Source of the DNA: an uncultured bacterium
GTDB taxonomy: Bacteria; Gemmatimonadota; Gemmatimonadetes; Palauibacterales; KS3-K002
Assembly: GCA_947581845.1 (NCBI GenBank)
Contig: CANPVY010000225.1
Location: 1-10,061, forward strand
Length of the DNA stretch: 10,061 nucleotides
Direction of reading: 5' to 3'
Positions 1 to 6,780 of the stretch are shown here, in pieces (the first letter of the stretch is position 1; each line of letters begins with the position of its first letter). The position numbers were made by a program, and so were the translations under genes. The notes beneath the pieces were generated by a model. That model worked only from the letters and a program-made list of their open reading frames with translations. It did not search any database and had not been told where the DNA came from.

Positions 1-4
1 CAGT

Positions 5-2311
5 CTACGGGGCCAAGCTCAACTCGCCGAGCTTCTGTCGTGCTTCACGGGCGGGCTCGTAGCCGGGATCGGCGTCGCGCCAGACGTCGAGTGCAAGGCC
101 CAGGTGTTCCAGAGCTTGCTCACGATCTCCCCTGTCGGCGTAGACCAGTGCGATCTCGTAAAGGGCCAGCGGATCGTAGGGACGAACCTCGAGGTAACGC
201 GTCAGTTCTGCCTCTGCTTCCGCGAACTGCCCGAGCTTCCTGTAGCAGCGCCCAATGTCTACGTGCGGCTCGAGCCCGCTCGGCCAGAGCTCCAGTGTTC
301 TTCTGTAACTCACGATGGCTTCCGCACAGTCGCCGCGCATCTCCAGCATGCGCCCCTGCGCGAATACGTACGTGGGCCGGGCTGCCTCGAGGCCAAGAGC
401 CTCGATAAAGCGATCGACTCCTTCGAGCGCAGCTTCTACCGAGTCCGGCTCCTCTAGATCCAGGTAGACATCCAGCTGACCCAGCGGGAGCAAGACATCG
501 TGCGGCGGGGAGAGTTGCGTCGCGATCGAAGCGAGCGTGTCCTTCGCCGCCTCCACCAGCCCGGCTGCGACATAGGTGTCGAGACTCTGGAGCTTCTCCT
601 GGAGCGTATTGAAGGGGCCCGCGTACTTCTCCATCTCGGCCCATCGACGCTGCATGTAGTCGATGGCCCTGCTGGGCTGACCACGACGCTCGTAGTACAA
701 CTTGTAGGCGTCATAGACCCCGGCGCGCTGCTCCGCGGTCACGCTCGCCGCGAGCGCTTCGTCGTAGCCCCTGAGTGCGCCCTCGAAGCGGCCAAGGTCC
801 CTATCGACATCGGCCAGCCGCGTCATGGCGACGACGTTGTTCGGGTCGACGATCAACGCCTTCTCGAACTCGTGTTGCGCCGCTTCGTGCTCGCCGCGCA
901 GACTGCGGAGGTTGCCGAGGGTAATGAATGTGCCCGGGTCATTCGGCGACTCGGCTGCGTAGCGCTCGTAATAGCCGAGTGCCACCTCGAACTCGCCGCC
1001 CGCCTCGTACAGGCCACCTATACGGAGAAGCACGTCAATGCGGCCCGGGTCGAGTTCCAAGACTCGCTCCAGCGCGGCGATAGCTCTGGCTCTATCACCT
1101 CCGGCAGTGTAGAGCTGAGAGAGCAGCAGGTGTGCCTGGATGTCCTGCGGGTACAACTCGGCGTACATACCGGCAGCGGTGAGCGCCCTGTCGGGCTCCT
1201 GTCTGACTGCCCAGTAGTAGACTGTCTTCAGTTCGAACTGGTCCCGTTCTGGCAGTCTGTAGATAAACTGCATTCCCGCCTGCAGAGCCGACTGGGCCTC
1301 TTCCATTCTGTTCAGGTTGAAGTACAAGCCAAATAGATGGAAGTGGGCTTCTGCAAACTGCGGGTCTTGTGCCACAGCCTGTTCTAGATGCGCGAGCATT
1401 ACTTCATAGTCATCCGCGGCAATAGAGGCGCGAGCTGCATCCACGTAGGATCGATAGGCGGGTATGGACGTGGTGAGCAACTCGGATACGGGCAGGTCTT
1501 TCGCCTCCTCGATGGCCTGTGTCGGGACCCCGAGATCGCGCCTCAACTGAACGCTCATCTCGTCCACGAGCCCGAAGAGATCGTCGCCGCTGAATGCCCG
1601 CTCTTCTATCAGCTTGGCGCGGCGCGTCTCGTACAGATACGTTGTGACAACCAGTTGGCCGGCGTCTTGTGACACCTGTCCGGCGAGGAAGTGGCCCACG
1701 TGCACTCGCTCGGCGGTCTCGCGCTTGAGGGGAAGCGGGACCCTCAGCCCGTCGGCAAAACCCTCTTCTTCCAGTCGTTGCCTGGTCTCACCGGCATTTC
1801 GAACGTCGAGGAACAGGTCCTGAGCGAGATCGCTCTGGAGAGCGATCGTTGTACCGTACTGAAGCCAATCGAGGGCGGTATCACCTGAGACGTTGTCGAA
1901 GTAGAACGAAGCGAGGCTCTTCCTGAACTCGCGCTTCGGGACGATGCGCTCTACCGTCTCACCGGTCTCATCCTCGACCGTGATCGATTCGGTCGCCGCA
2001 CCCAGTTCCTTCCCTGCGAAGGCAATAAGCAGGATCAGCCCGGCGACGGCGAGATTCACGGGTACGCCGATCTTCTCGATCTTGGTCCAGCGATCCGCTC
2101 CGGGTCCACCGTGGAAGTAGGCGAGCACCAGCGCGCTGGGTATCAACAGGGCCCAGGCCAGCATGGCGAAGTCGGTGAGGTGCGGCGAGAGGACGTATCT
2201 GGTCACCAGGAACTCGGTGAACTCGAGCACCGCCCAGCCGGCCGCGAGGTAGACGCCGAGGATCTGGGGTACGCGCCGTCGAAGAAGATCTCTGAGGATA
2301 CCCGAAGTCAT
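5..2311 (-). CDS. Membrane-anchored TolB-like/TPR repeat protein (768 aa)
   Basis: This looks like an envelope scaffold or sensor protein; the exact role is unknown. Seen: a basic N-terminus (RDLLRRR near residue 10), hydrophobic segments at about 15-35, 46-66 and 82-99, and a domain at about 130-265 whose opening (SLASFYFDNVSGD, then LDWLQYGT) is a degenerate match to the TolB-like/FlgO-type domain (SIAVLPFENLSGD). TPR-like helical repeats follow at about 283-345, 390-520 and 645-740. By the positive-inside rule the C-terminal 660 residues should be periplasmic. No kinase, DNA-binding or cyclase domain is present, although related N-terminal modules are often attached to such outputs. The ATG has a GAGGAG Shine-Dalgarno 9 bases upstream. 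The ORF is intact and ends at a TAG four bases inside the window. It resembles the 697-residue protein at 4210-6303 in architecture. The domain call is confident; the function is not. Confidence 0.88.
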   Translation of the reverse strand: MTSGILRDLLRRRVPQILGVYLAAGWAVLEFTEFLVTRYVLSPHLTDFAMLAWALLIPSALVLAYFHGGPGADRWTKIEKIGVPVNLAVAGLILLIAFAGKELGAATESITVEDETGETVERIVPKREFRKSLASFYFDNVSGDTALDWLQYGTTIALQSDLAQDLFLDVRNAGETRQRLEEEGFADGLRVPLPLKRETAERVHVGHFLAGQVSQDAGQLVVTTYLYETRRAKLIEERAFSGDDLFGLVDEMSVQLRRDLGVPTQAIEEAKDLPVSELLTTSIPAYRSYVDAARASIAADDYEVMLAHLEQAVAQDPQFAEAHFHLFGLYFNLNRMEEAQSALQAGMQFIYRLPERDQFELKTVYYWAVRQEPDRALTAAGMYAELYPQDIQAHLLLSQLYTAGGDRARAIAALERVLELDPGRIDVLLRIGGLYEAGGEFEVALGYYERYAAESPNDPGTFITLGNLRSLRGEHEAAQHEFEKALIVDPNNVVAMTRLADVDRDLGRFEGALRGYDEALAASVTAEQRAGVYDAYKLYYERRGQPSRAIDYMQRRWAEMEKYAGPFNTLQEKLQSLDTYVAAGLVEAAKDTLASIATQLSPPHDVLLPLGQLDVYLDLEEPDSVEAALEGVDRFIEALGLEAARPTYVFAQGRMLEMRGDCAEAIVSYRRTLELWPSGLEPHVDIGRCYRKLGQFAEAEAELTRYLEVRPYDPLALYEIALVYADRGDREQALEHLGLALDVWRDADPGYEPAREARQKLGELSLAP

Positions 2312-2320
2312 CGACTCTGG

Positions 2321-2326
2321 CTCCTC
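2321..2326 (-). promoter_or_regulatory. Shine-Dalgarno of the 768-aa TPR gene, touching the stop of the hydrolase remnant
   Basis: The minus strand reads TAGAGGAG here. The TAG stop (2326-2328) of the upstream hydrolase remnant shares its G with the GAGGAG ribosome site, and the ATG follows 9 bases later at 2311. The two frames are therefore packed like translationally coupled operon partners, and any promoter for the TPR gene must lie inside the remnant or farther upstream. Confidence 0.6.
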
Positions 2327-2907
2327 TATGGAGTAATCTCAGCCGAGGTCGACTCGGTGTTCGACGGCCCTTTCACTCTCAAGCGGTGAAGCGATCTTGG
2401 GATAGAACTGCTCAGCGGGGCGAACCTCCGGAGCACGTCCCCCAGACCCCTGTTTCCGTTCGTGATTATAGAGATCGCTGCTCCTATACGACGATCGCCG
2501 AACGCCACAACGCAAAAACCTCCGCCGTGGCCGAGACACTCGCGCGTGTTCCACCATCCGTAAGGGCGAGGACCCAGCCATCCAAGCAGAAAGCCCCTCC
2601 TGAGGACCACATACGAACGGAGCACCCGATCAAATCCAGCGACGCTTTGTCTGAGATAGCGCTCCAGCGTGTCTGACCCAATGAGGCGAACACCGTCGGC
2701 TGTGGTTCCTGCCGCCAAGAGCGTTCTGTAGAACTTCGCCAAAGCCGAGGCCGTGGTTGTCATGGACGCACCCGGGACCAGGCTCGTCAGCGTCGACTGG
2801 GCGTTGGATATCTCCTCCAACCTAGGTGCCAAGTCTTCGCCCGCAAGCCGAAAGCGTTTCGGCCCGAGCCAATTCGAGGCTATGGCGGTACTCGTCATGC
2901 CCAGCCC
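2326..2907 (-). pseudogene. C-terminal remnant of a class C beta-lactamase-like serine hydrolase
   Basis: About 193 codons match the C-terminal half of the beta-lactamase/penicillin-binding-like serine hydrolase family. Seen, in order: LGMTSTAI (the usual segment after the F-x-PLGM turn), PGASMTTTASALAKFYRTLL, a FLLGW strand, and GHGGGF, which stands where the third active-site motif (HxG, the KTG equivalent) occurs, followed by a strand ending ITNGNRG. The nucleophile motif Ser-x-x-Lys and the Tyr-x-Asn motif, which belong upstream of LGM, are missing. Upstream of about 2907 the matching sequence stops and the plus-strand lipoprotein region begins. A 425-codon frame stays open to 3603, but its first 230 or so residues are antisense to the lipoprotein gene and neighbouring DNA and show no homology I recognise. 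An internal ATG at 2896-2898 with a weak AAGGG could still start a 190-residue product, but it would be catalytically dead. Confidence 0.75.
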
Positions 2908-2936
2908 TTGCTTGTCGGCGGGTTGCGTAGCATAGT
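2908..2936 (+). promoter_or_regulatory. Candidate sigma70-type promoter of the lipoprotein gene
   Basis: TTGCTT (2908-2913) and CATAGT (2931-2936) are separated by 17 bases and lie about 40 bases upstream of the lipoprotein start. The match is 3/6 at -35 and 4/6 at -10, so this is weak. It sits exactly at the junction where hydrolase homology ends. Confidence 0.22.
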
Positions 2937-2976
2937 GGCAGACACCCCAGTCACAAGGACAACTGGAGGGATCAAG

Positions 2977-3459
2977 ATGAAAGCGCGATCGGTGCTGCTC
3001 GCTGTCCTCTCGCTTGCTCTCGTGACCCTGGCCTGCCAGCCGCCGGCGGCTGAAATGGCCCAGCTGTCCGATGAGGATAAGGCAGCGATCCAAAACCTCG
3101 TTGATGAGCTGGTTCAGGCCGAGTTGGCCAGCGACTGGGAAGCGGTGTTCAGCATGTACACCGAGGACTACGTGGACATGCCACCGAACCAGCCCGCCCG
3201 GGAGGGGCTGGCTGCGGTCCGCGAGTGGGTTCAATCCGAGGACTTCACCGTCTCGGAGCTGACGGCGACGGTGGCGGACATCGAGGGCCGCAGCGACCTG
3301 GCCTACGTGCGGGGTACGTACAGCGAGACCTTCACGGTGGGAGAGGGTGAGCCGATTGGGGACCAGCGCAGGTTCGTCTTGATCCTCAAGAAGGAGGCGG
3401 ACGGTTCCTGGCGCATCGCGATCGGCATCTCGAACTCGGATCTGCCCCTTCCCGAGTAG
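2977..3459 (+). CDS. Exported NTF2-like (SnoaL/DUF4440-type) lipoprotein, 160 aa
   Basis: The protein is probably a small outer-membrane lipoprotein with an NTF2-like cone fold; ligand and reaction are unknown. Seen: a signal peptide with basic start (MKAR), hydrophobic core to residue 18 and a cysteine at 20 (LVTLAC, a slightly irregular lipobox with Thr at -3). Gln at +2 favours the outer membrane. The mature part has the DUF4440/SnoaL pattern: an amphipathic helix (DEDKAAIQNLVDEL), then SDWEAVFSMYTEDYVDMPPNQP, a helix around GLAAVREW, and strands ending in RFVLILKKEADGSWRIAIG. The length is normal for the family. The frame opens at 2908, but the ATG at 2977 is chosen because GGAGG stands 7 bases before it and the signal peptide starts there. 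It is the only confident plus-strand gene, divergent from the hydrolase remnant and convergent with the TPR gene at 4210. An enzyme role (isomerase, hydratase) cannot be told from a binding role. Confidence 0.87.
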   Translation: MKARSVLLAVLSLALVTLACQPPAAEMAQLSDEDKAAIQNLVDELVQAELASDWEAVFSMYTEDYVDMPPNQPAREGLAAVREWVQSEDFTVSELTATVADIEGRSDLAYVRGTYSETFTVGEGEPIGDQRRFVLILKKEADGSWRIAIGISNSDLPLPE

Positions 3460-3682
3460 GGCGCTGAGACGTAGCAGCCGAATCGGCGGCTCTGTCGGCA
3501 CGGGCTTGCTTGCCCATTCAAGCAGTTTCCGCCAGGAAGTCTGAGACGGCGGGCCAGATCCCGTTTGCGCAGACTCAGCAGTAAACGGATACCAGGAGAT
3601 CATCCGTGAAGAGGCGCGAGGCCAAAACGGTCGGAAAGGCGCTCAGACAGCTGAAGGGGTGGCAAGACCGCCTCGACCGGTT

Positions 3683-3859
3683 CTATGCGCTAAGGGAAAT
3701 CGTACATACGCTTGGTCTACTTGCAGCAGCGACTGACAGCATGAGGACGAGTAGCGTGCCGTGCAGGGCGACGATTGCCCACATGACATGGCGTGCAGCT
3801 CGTGAGCTCCGGTACTCCTCGGGCACGAGGCTGCCGAAGATTGACGCCTCACCGTTCAT
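3683..3859 (-). CDS. Possible small single-pass membrane protein (58 aa), maybe a truncated gene start
   Basis: The ATG at 3859 is preceded by GGGAG with a 5-base gap. The product has a soluble start (MNGEASIFGSLVPEEYRSSR), a basic turn (RSSRAARH) and then one hydrophobic helix at about residues 25-46 (MWAIVALHGTLLVLMLSVAA). The first 44 codons are rich in G/C at third positions, as in the large genes nearby. The last dozen (after AAAS) are not and look like random sequence up to the TAG. I read it as either a true small membrane protein or the first exported segment of a longer membrane protein that has lost its remainder. An opposing 92-codon frame (GTG 3606, plus strand) overlaps it completely. 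I do not recognise the family. Confidence 0.33.
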   Translation of the reverse strand: MNGEASIFGSLVPEEYRSSRAARHVMWAIVALHGTLLVLMLSVAAASRPSVCTISLSA

Positions 3860-3960
3860 GAATGCTCCCAGAGTCGGTCACTAAGATGAAGGCCCAGCTG
3901 GCGGTGAGCAATCTCCGGCCTGCACCTTGGCTATGAAGCGCCCCGTCAGCGCCCTCGATT

Positions 3961-4176
3961 CTATAGAGGAGGGTTTATGAGCCGTCGGGCCGCAAACCAC
4001 CTCCCCTCTAGAACCAGAGTGCTAGCCGGCAGCATCGTATCTTCTTTCTGGTCGTACGCATATTGGAGGAGGATCTCCTCGACCGTGGAGTTGTAGAGGT
4101 ACGCCTTGACCTGCGGTTGGCCTCGCGTGAAACCATACGTCCCTGTCACCGGGATGAAACTCAGACTAGGACGCAT
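3961..4176 (-). CDS. Weak hypothetical ORF (71 aa) behind the second TPR gene
   Basis: The frame codes for 71 residues with a protein-like centre (QVKAYLYNSTVEEILLQYAY, then DQKEDTMLPAST) and good third-position G/C there. The proposed ATG at 4176 has no Shine-Dalgarno. The frame is the same as that of the TPR gene upstream and is continuous with its TAG stop at 4210-4212, with 11 sense codons between that stop and the first one before the ATG. It could be translated by read-through or reinitiation, be a fragment of a lost gene, or be chance. I do not recognise it. Confidence 0.2.
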   Translation of the reverse strand: MRPSLSFIPVTGTYGFTRGQPQVKAYLYNSTVEEILLQYAYDQKEDTMLPASTLVLEGRWFAARRLINPPL

Positions 4177-4209
4177 ATTGCAGACATCGCGCAGACGTGC
4201 GGTGGTCAG

Positions 4210-6303
4210 CTACTCGTACTTCTCCAGCAGGGTCTGGAAGCGTGGATGGTCCCGCACGGGCTCTATCACCGGGTCAAGTAGGATGGACTTGATGGACTGG
4301 GGCGCGGGCACCGACAGGTACCGTTCAAACTGCTCGACGGCAGCATCAACCTCGCCGAACCAGACGTATATGGTGGCGAGGTTCCGCACGTAGTCTGGGC
4401 CGGCCATCGCGTCTTCGGAGATCGGCATCAGCTCCACCGCCTGTTGTGCATCTCGGACGGCCTCGTCCCTATTACCGAGAACGGCGTGCGTTAAGCTCAG
4501 AGCCATGTGCACCCGGGGGTCGTCAGGCCGCTCGCGAAGCCGCGCCTCCAGGTCGCGGCGCGCCGAGTCAGCGGCTGCCTGGGCCCGGGCGGTCTCCCCC
4601 ATCGCGGCGTGGCACAGCCCCGTATAGAGCGTCCTCGGGGCAGAGCCCCCTGACCCAGAGCCCCCTGGCCCTGGCCACTCGAAATACTCGAGCTCGCTAT
4701 GCGATAGGACTTCGAGCGCCGCCGCGTAGTCCCGGTCGAAGTACTCCACGTACATGCGCAGCGCTGTGACCAGCCCCCAGGGGTCGAAGCCAGGAGGGAT
4801 GCCATCGACGAGCGTTCGCAACGGTCCAGTGTCTCCCCTACTCCAGAGCGGTACCATGGCCTTGACCAGTGCCACCTCGACAAAATCGGGCTGCAGCGCG
4901 AGAGCCCTGTCGAAGTAGGTCTCGGCCTCCTCGTAGCGGCGGAGTGAGTTGTGCGTCACCCCAAGCATGAACAGCAGGTTGGGCTCTCTCGGGCTCAGCG
5001 CCAACGCCTGCTCCTGGCTGGCCAACGCCTCGTCCCACTTGCCCTGGCGCTTCAGAATCAACCCCCGCACCCACAGCACCCGCGTCGATCCCGGTAGACC
5101 CCGCTCCGCGATCGCAAGCTCCTGCAACGCCCGGTCATAATCGCGAACCGAGTGATAGTAGTAGCCCAGGGCAATGTGCCCACTGGGCAGGCCGGGGTCG
5201 ATCTGGAGCGCCCGGTCTGCCGCTTCCCGGGCCTGCCTCAGGCGCTCCTCGGATCGATCAAGTGCGTACTCGTAAGCGTTCGTGTGAAGAATTGACAGCC
5301 TCGCATAAGCCAGGGCGAAGCGAGGATCGAGCTCCGCAGCCTGCTCCAACATCCGCTGTGCATTTCGGTAGTTTTCCTGGCGGACCCCCGGCCGCCCCAG
5401 GTACTCGATCCCGCGGAGGTAGTAATCGTACGCCTCGAGATCATCGGTGGGCTGTCCAGCTATGGATGTTCCCTCTTCCGACGACAACTCGGCCTCGAGA
5501 GCGATGGCAATGCGTTCGGCTATGTCGGCCTGAACCGCGAAGATGTCGCTCAATTCCTGCTCGTAGTTCTCCGCCCAAAGGTGCACGTCGCGATCGGCGT
5601 CGATCAACTGAGTCGTGATCCGCACACGATCACCGGCGCGACGTACAGTCCCTTCAAGGACATTAGTTACGCCAAGTTCATCCGCGATCTCGCGGAGGTT
5701 GCCCCTCTGCCCCCTATACTCCATGACCGATGTGCGCGATATGACCTTCAGGGACGCAATCTTTCCAAGCTGGCTGATGATCTCGTCGTGAATGCCGTCA
5801 GCGAAATAGGCGTCGTCAGGATCGGGACTGAGGTTCTCGAAGGGCAGCACGGCGATCGACTTGCGCTCGACCTTAGAAGCCGGGCCTCGATCTCCCAGCA
5901 GTAACCAAGCAGTCGTCACAACGCCCCATGCGGCGAGCGCGACCACAAAGCTCGCTACCGCGTTGCGCCTAGTCAGGAAGCGATGACGGCGTCGTGCTTC
6001 GAGACGGGCAGCGACGGTTTCAACTTCGACTCTGGCTGCTTCGGCTTCCGTCAGAGGAGTCGGCTCTGCCGGTGCTACCGTCGGCGGAGATACCTCGTGG
6101 ACAAACGCCGTGGCCAAGACCACGGGCAGTCCGATCAGGAAAAGGATGATCGCCAGCACGGGGAGCCACTCGGGAAGGGCCAGCCGGTCAGTGATGGTGT
6201 CGATGATCTCGTAGCAGACCCACGCGCCGCCGACGTAGATCAGCAGCACCTGCCACAAGGAGCGGTGGCGGATCTCGACGATCAGCTGCTTGAGACGCGA
6301 CAT
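4210..6303 (-). CDS. Membrane-anchored TolB-like/TPR repeat protein (697 aa)
   Basis: This is a probable envelope protein for protein-protein contacts or sensing; no substrate can be named. Seen: hydrophobic segments at about 15-35 and 44-67, an acidic then basic linker ending EARRRHRFLTRR (residues 102-113), a third segment at 114-136, and a clear TolB-like domain at about 147-270 opening with SIAVLPFENLSPDPDDAYFA and containing VISRTSVMEYRG and NVLEGTVRRAGDRVRITTQL. TPRs run at about 295-480 and 590-680, and the end HPRFQTLLEKYE is a common finish for this family. The basic linker places the TolB/TPR part in the periplasm. There is no winged helix, kinase or cyclase domain, although this TolB-TPR unit is often fused to one. 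A Gly/Ser tract at 547-554 comes from a small DNA duplication. The ATG at 6303 is preferred over the GTG at 6312 because AGGTGG precedes it by 5 bases. Confidence 0.9.
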   Translation of the reverse strand: MSRLKQLIVEIRHRSLWQVLLIYVGGAWVCYEIIDTITDRLALPEWLPVLAIILFLIGLPVVLATAFVHEVSPPTVAPAEPTPLTEAEAARVEVETVAARLEARRRHRFLTRRNAVASFVVALAAWGVVTTAWLLLGDRGPASKVERKSIAVLPFENLSPDPDDAYFADGIHDEIISQLGKIASLKVISRTSVMEYRGQRGNLREIADELGVTNVLEGTVRRAGDRVRITTQLIDADRDVHLWAENYEQELSDIFAVQADIAERIAIALEAELSSEEGTSIAGQPTDDLEAYDYYLRGIEYLGRPGVRQENYRNAQRMLEQAAELDPRFALAYARLSILHTNAYEYALDRSEERLRQAREAADRALQIDPGLPSGHIALGYYYHSVRDYDRALQELAIAERGLPGSTRVLWVRGLILKRQGKWDEALASQEQALALSPREPNLLFMLGVTHNSLRRYEEAETYFDRALALQPDFVEVALVKAMVPLWSRGDTGPLRTLVDGIPPGFDPWGLVTALRMYVEYFDRDYAAALEVLSHSELEYFEWPGPGGSGSGGSAPRTLYTGLCHAAMGETARAQAAADSARRDLEARLRERPDDPRVHMALSLTHAVLGNRDEAVRDAQQAVELMPISEDAMAGPDYVRNLATIYVWFGEVDAAVEQFERYLSVPAPQSIKSILLDPVIEPVRDHPRFQTLLEKYE
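4641..4667. repeat. 15-bp-period tandem duplication inside the TPR gene
   Basis: The 12-base unit CAGAGCCCCCTG occurs at 4641-4652 and again at 4656-4667. The period is 15 bases, so exactly five codons were added and the frame is kept. On the coding strand it yields the Gly/Ser tract GGSGSGGS between TPR regions. Confidence 0.8.
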
Positions 6304-6645
6304 AGCTGCCACCTGCGGCCCGAGGTGTGTGCGATTACGGGCACCCGGTTCTGCTTGAAAGATGCGGCGTCAGCCGGGCGGCAGCAATCTCCGCGTGGAT
6401 GTTCCGAGGTGTGCGAGTGTGCGAGCGAGTCTGGCCTGGTTAGGGTGACGAAACGGGTTATTGCTGATACCGCAGGATGACGAACAAGTGCTTCTCCCGT
6501 ATATCATTCCCGTGAAGAACGGGGTGGCGGCGCAGCGCTATTAAGTCCCTTGCGGCTGTCAAATCCGCCAGCCCGGCGCCGGCCGCGTGTACGGCAAATA
6601 GTCTGCTTGTTACTGCAATCTCGACGGTCTGTGGAAGAAACCAGT
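6304..6645. other. Gene-poor gap between the truncated hicA and the second TPR gene
   Basis: These 342 bases should hold the lost end of hicA and the promoter of the TPR gene. A minus-strand frame from GTG 6649 to 6458 (63 codons) is open but has no ribosome site, and its product matches nothing I know, including the expected HicA C-terminus. A short direct repeat GTGCGAGTGTGCGAGCGAG lies at about 6411-6429. No convincing -35/-10 pair was found. Confidence 0.45.
6309..6314 (-). promoter_or_regulatory. Shine-Dalgarno that fixes the start of the 697-aa TPR gene
   Basis: AGGTGG reads on the minus strand 5 bases before ATG 6303. It overlaps the alternative in-frame GTG (6310-6312), which makes that GTG an unlikely initiator. 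Confidence 0.6.
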
Positions 6646-6780
6646 TCACGGGACCGTTGTGACTCGCCCGTCTGGGTGTCGGAACTGCATATGGGAACCA
6701 CGCTGCCGAACCTCGTCAAAACCTAGACGTTTCAGAATTGCGACTACCTCGCGCCGCTTGAGAACCGGTGGCCTTGCCAT
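6646..6780 (-). pseudogene. hicA: HicA-type mRNA interferase toxin, C-terminally truncated (44 aa)
   Basis: HicA toxins are small double-stranded-RNA-binding-fold ribonucleases that cleave mRNA and are blocked by HicB. Seen: the N-terminal helix PPVLKRREVVAILKRLGF, then EVRQRGSHMQFRHPDGRVTTVP. The catalytic His sits in the GSH motif at residue 30. The frame then stops at TGA (6646-6648) right after TTVP, where family members go on with a segment like VHxGRDI and a final helix (LRxILRQAGL); usual length is about 58-80 residues. None of the three downstream frames restores that ending, so the 3' part seems replaced rather than merely frameshifted. The ATG overlaps the hicB stop by one base (TGATG), the usual coupling. 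A toxin without its last strand and helix is probably inactive, but a small active variant cannot be excluded. It is below 60 codons and easily overlooked. Confidence 0.72.

Larger units (their letters stand above)
3460..4209. other. Low-content intergenic stretch between convergent genes
   Basis: No confident gene lies in these 750 bases. A short hairpin just past the lipoprotein stop (arms AGCCG/CGGCT, 3476-3491) has no T-run, so it is at best a weak terminator. Three small ORFs carry some start signal: a 92-codon plus-strand frame from GTG 3606 with AGGAG at 3594-3598; a 58-codon minus-strand frame at 3683-3859 with GGGAG; and a 39-codon plus-strand frame from ATG 3977 behind an AGGAGGG placed only 3 bases away. 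They overlap other frames and cannot all be real. The stretch looks like worn-down accessory DNA. Confidence 0.5.

Noticed and set aside
500..1336. Long plus-strand open frame of 278 codons
   Set aside because: It runs antisense through the TPR region of the 768-residue gene; the product is composition-driven and matches no fold I know.
3606..3884. Plus-strand 92-codon frame with AGGAG before a GTG start
   Set aside because: The ribosome site is decent, but the product has no recognisable fold, its second half is the antisense of the better-looking 58-residue membrane ORF, and rare codons such as AGG and AGA are frequent.
3977..4096. 39-codon plus-strand frame behind AGGAGGG
   Set aside because: The Shine-Dalgarno is strong but only 3 bases from the ATG, and the product shows no protein-like pattern; the AGGAGGG may be chance on this strand.
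6319..6420. CGAGGTGTG occurring twice upstream of the second TPR gene
   Set aside because: The copies are only about 9 bases, unevenly placed relative to any promoter and without dyad symmetry, so I do not call an operator.
6458..6649. 63-codon minus-strand frame following hicA
   Set aside because: I tested it as a frameshifted HicA C-terminus, but it lacks the expected VHxGRDI and LRxILRQAGL pattern, and its GTG start has no ribosome site.
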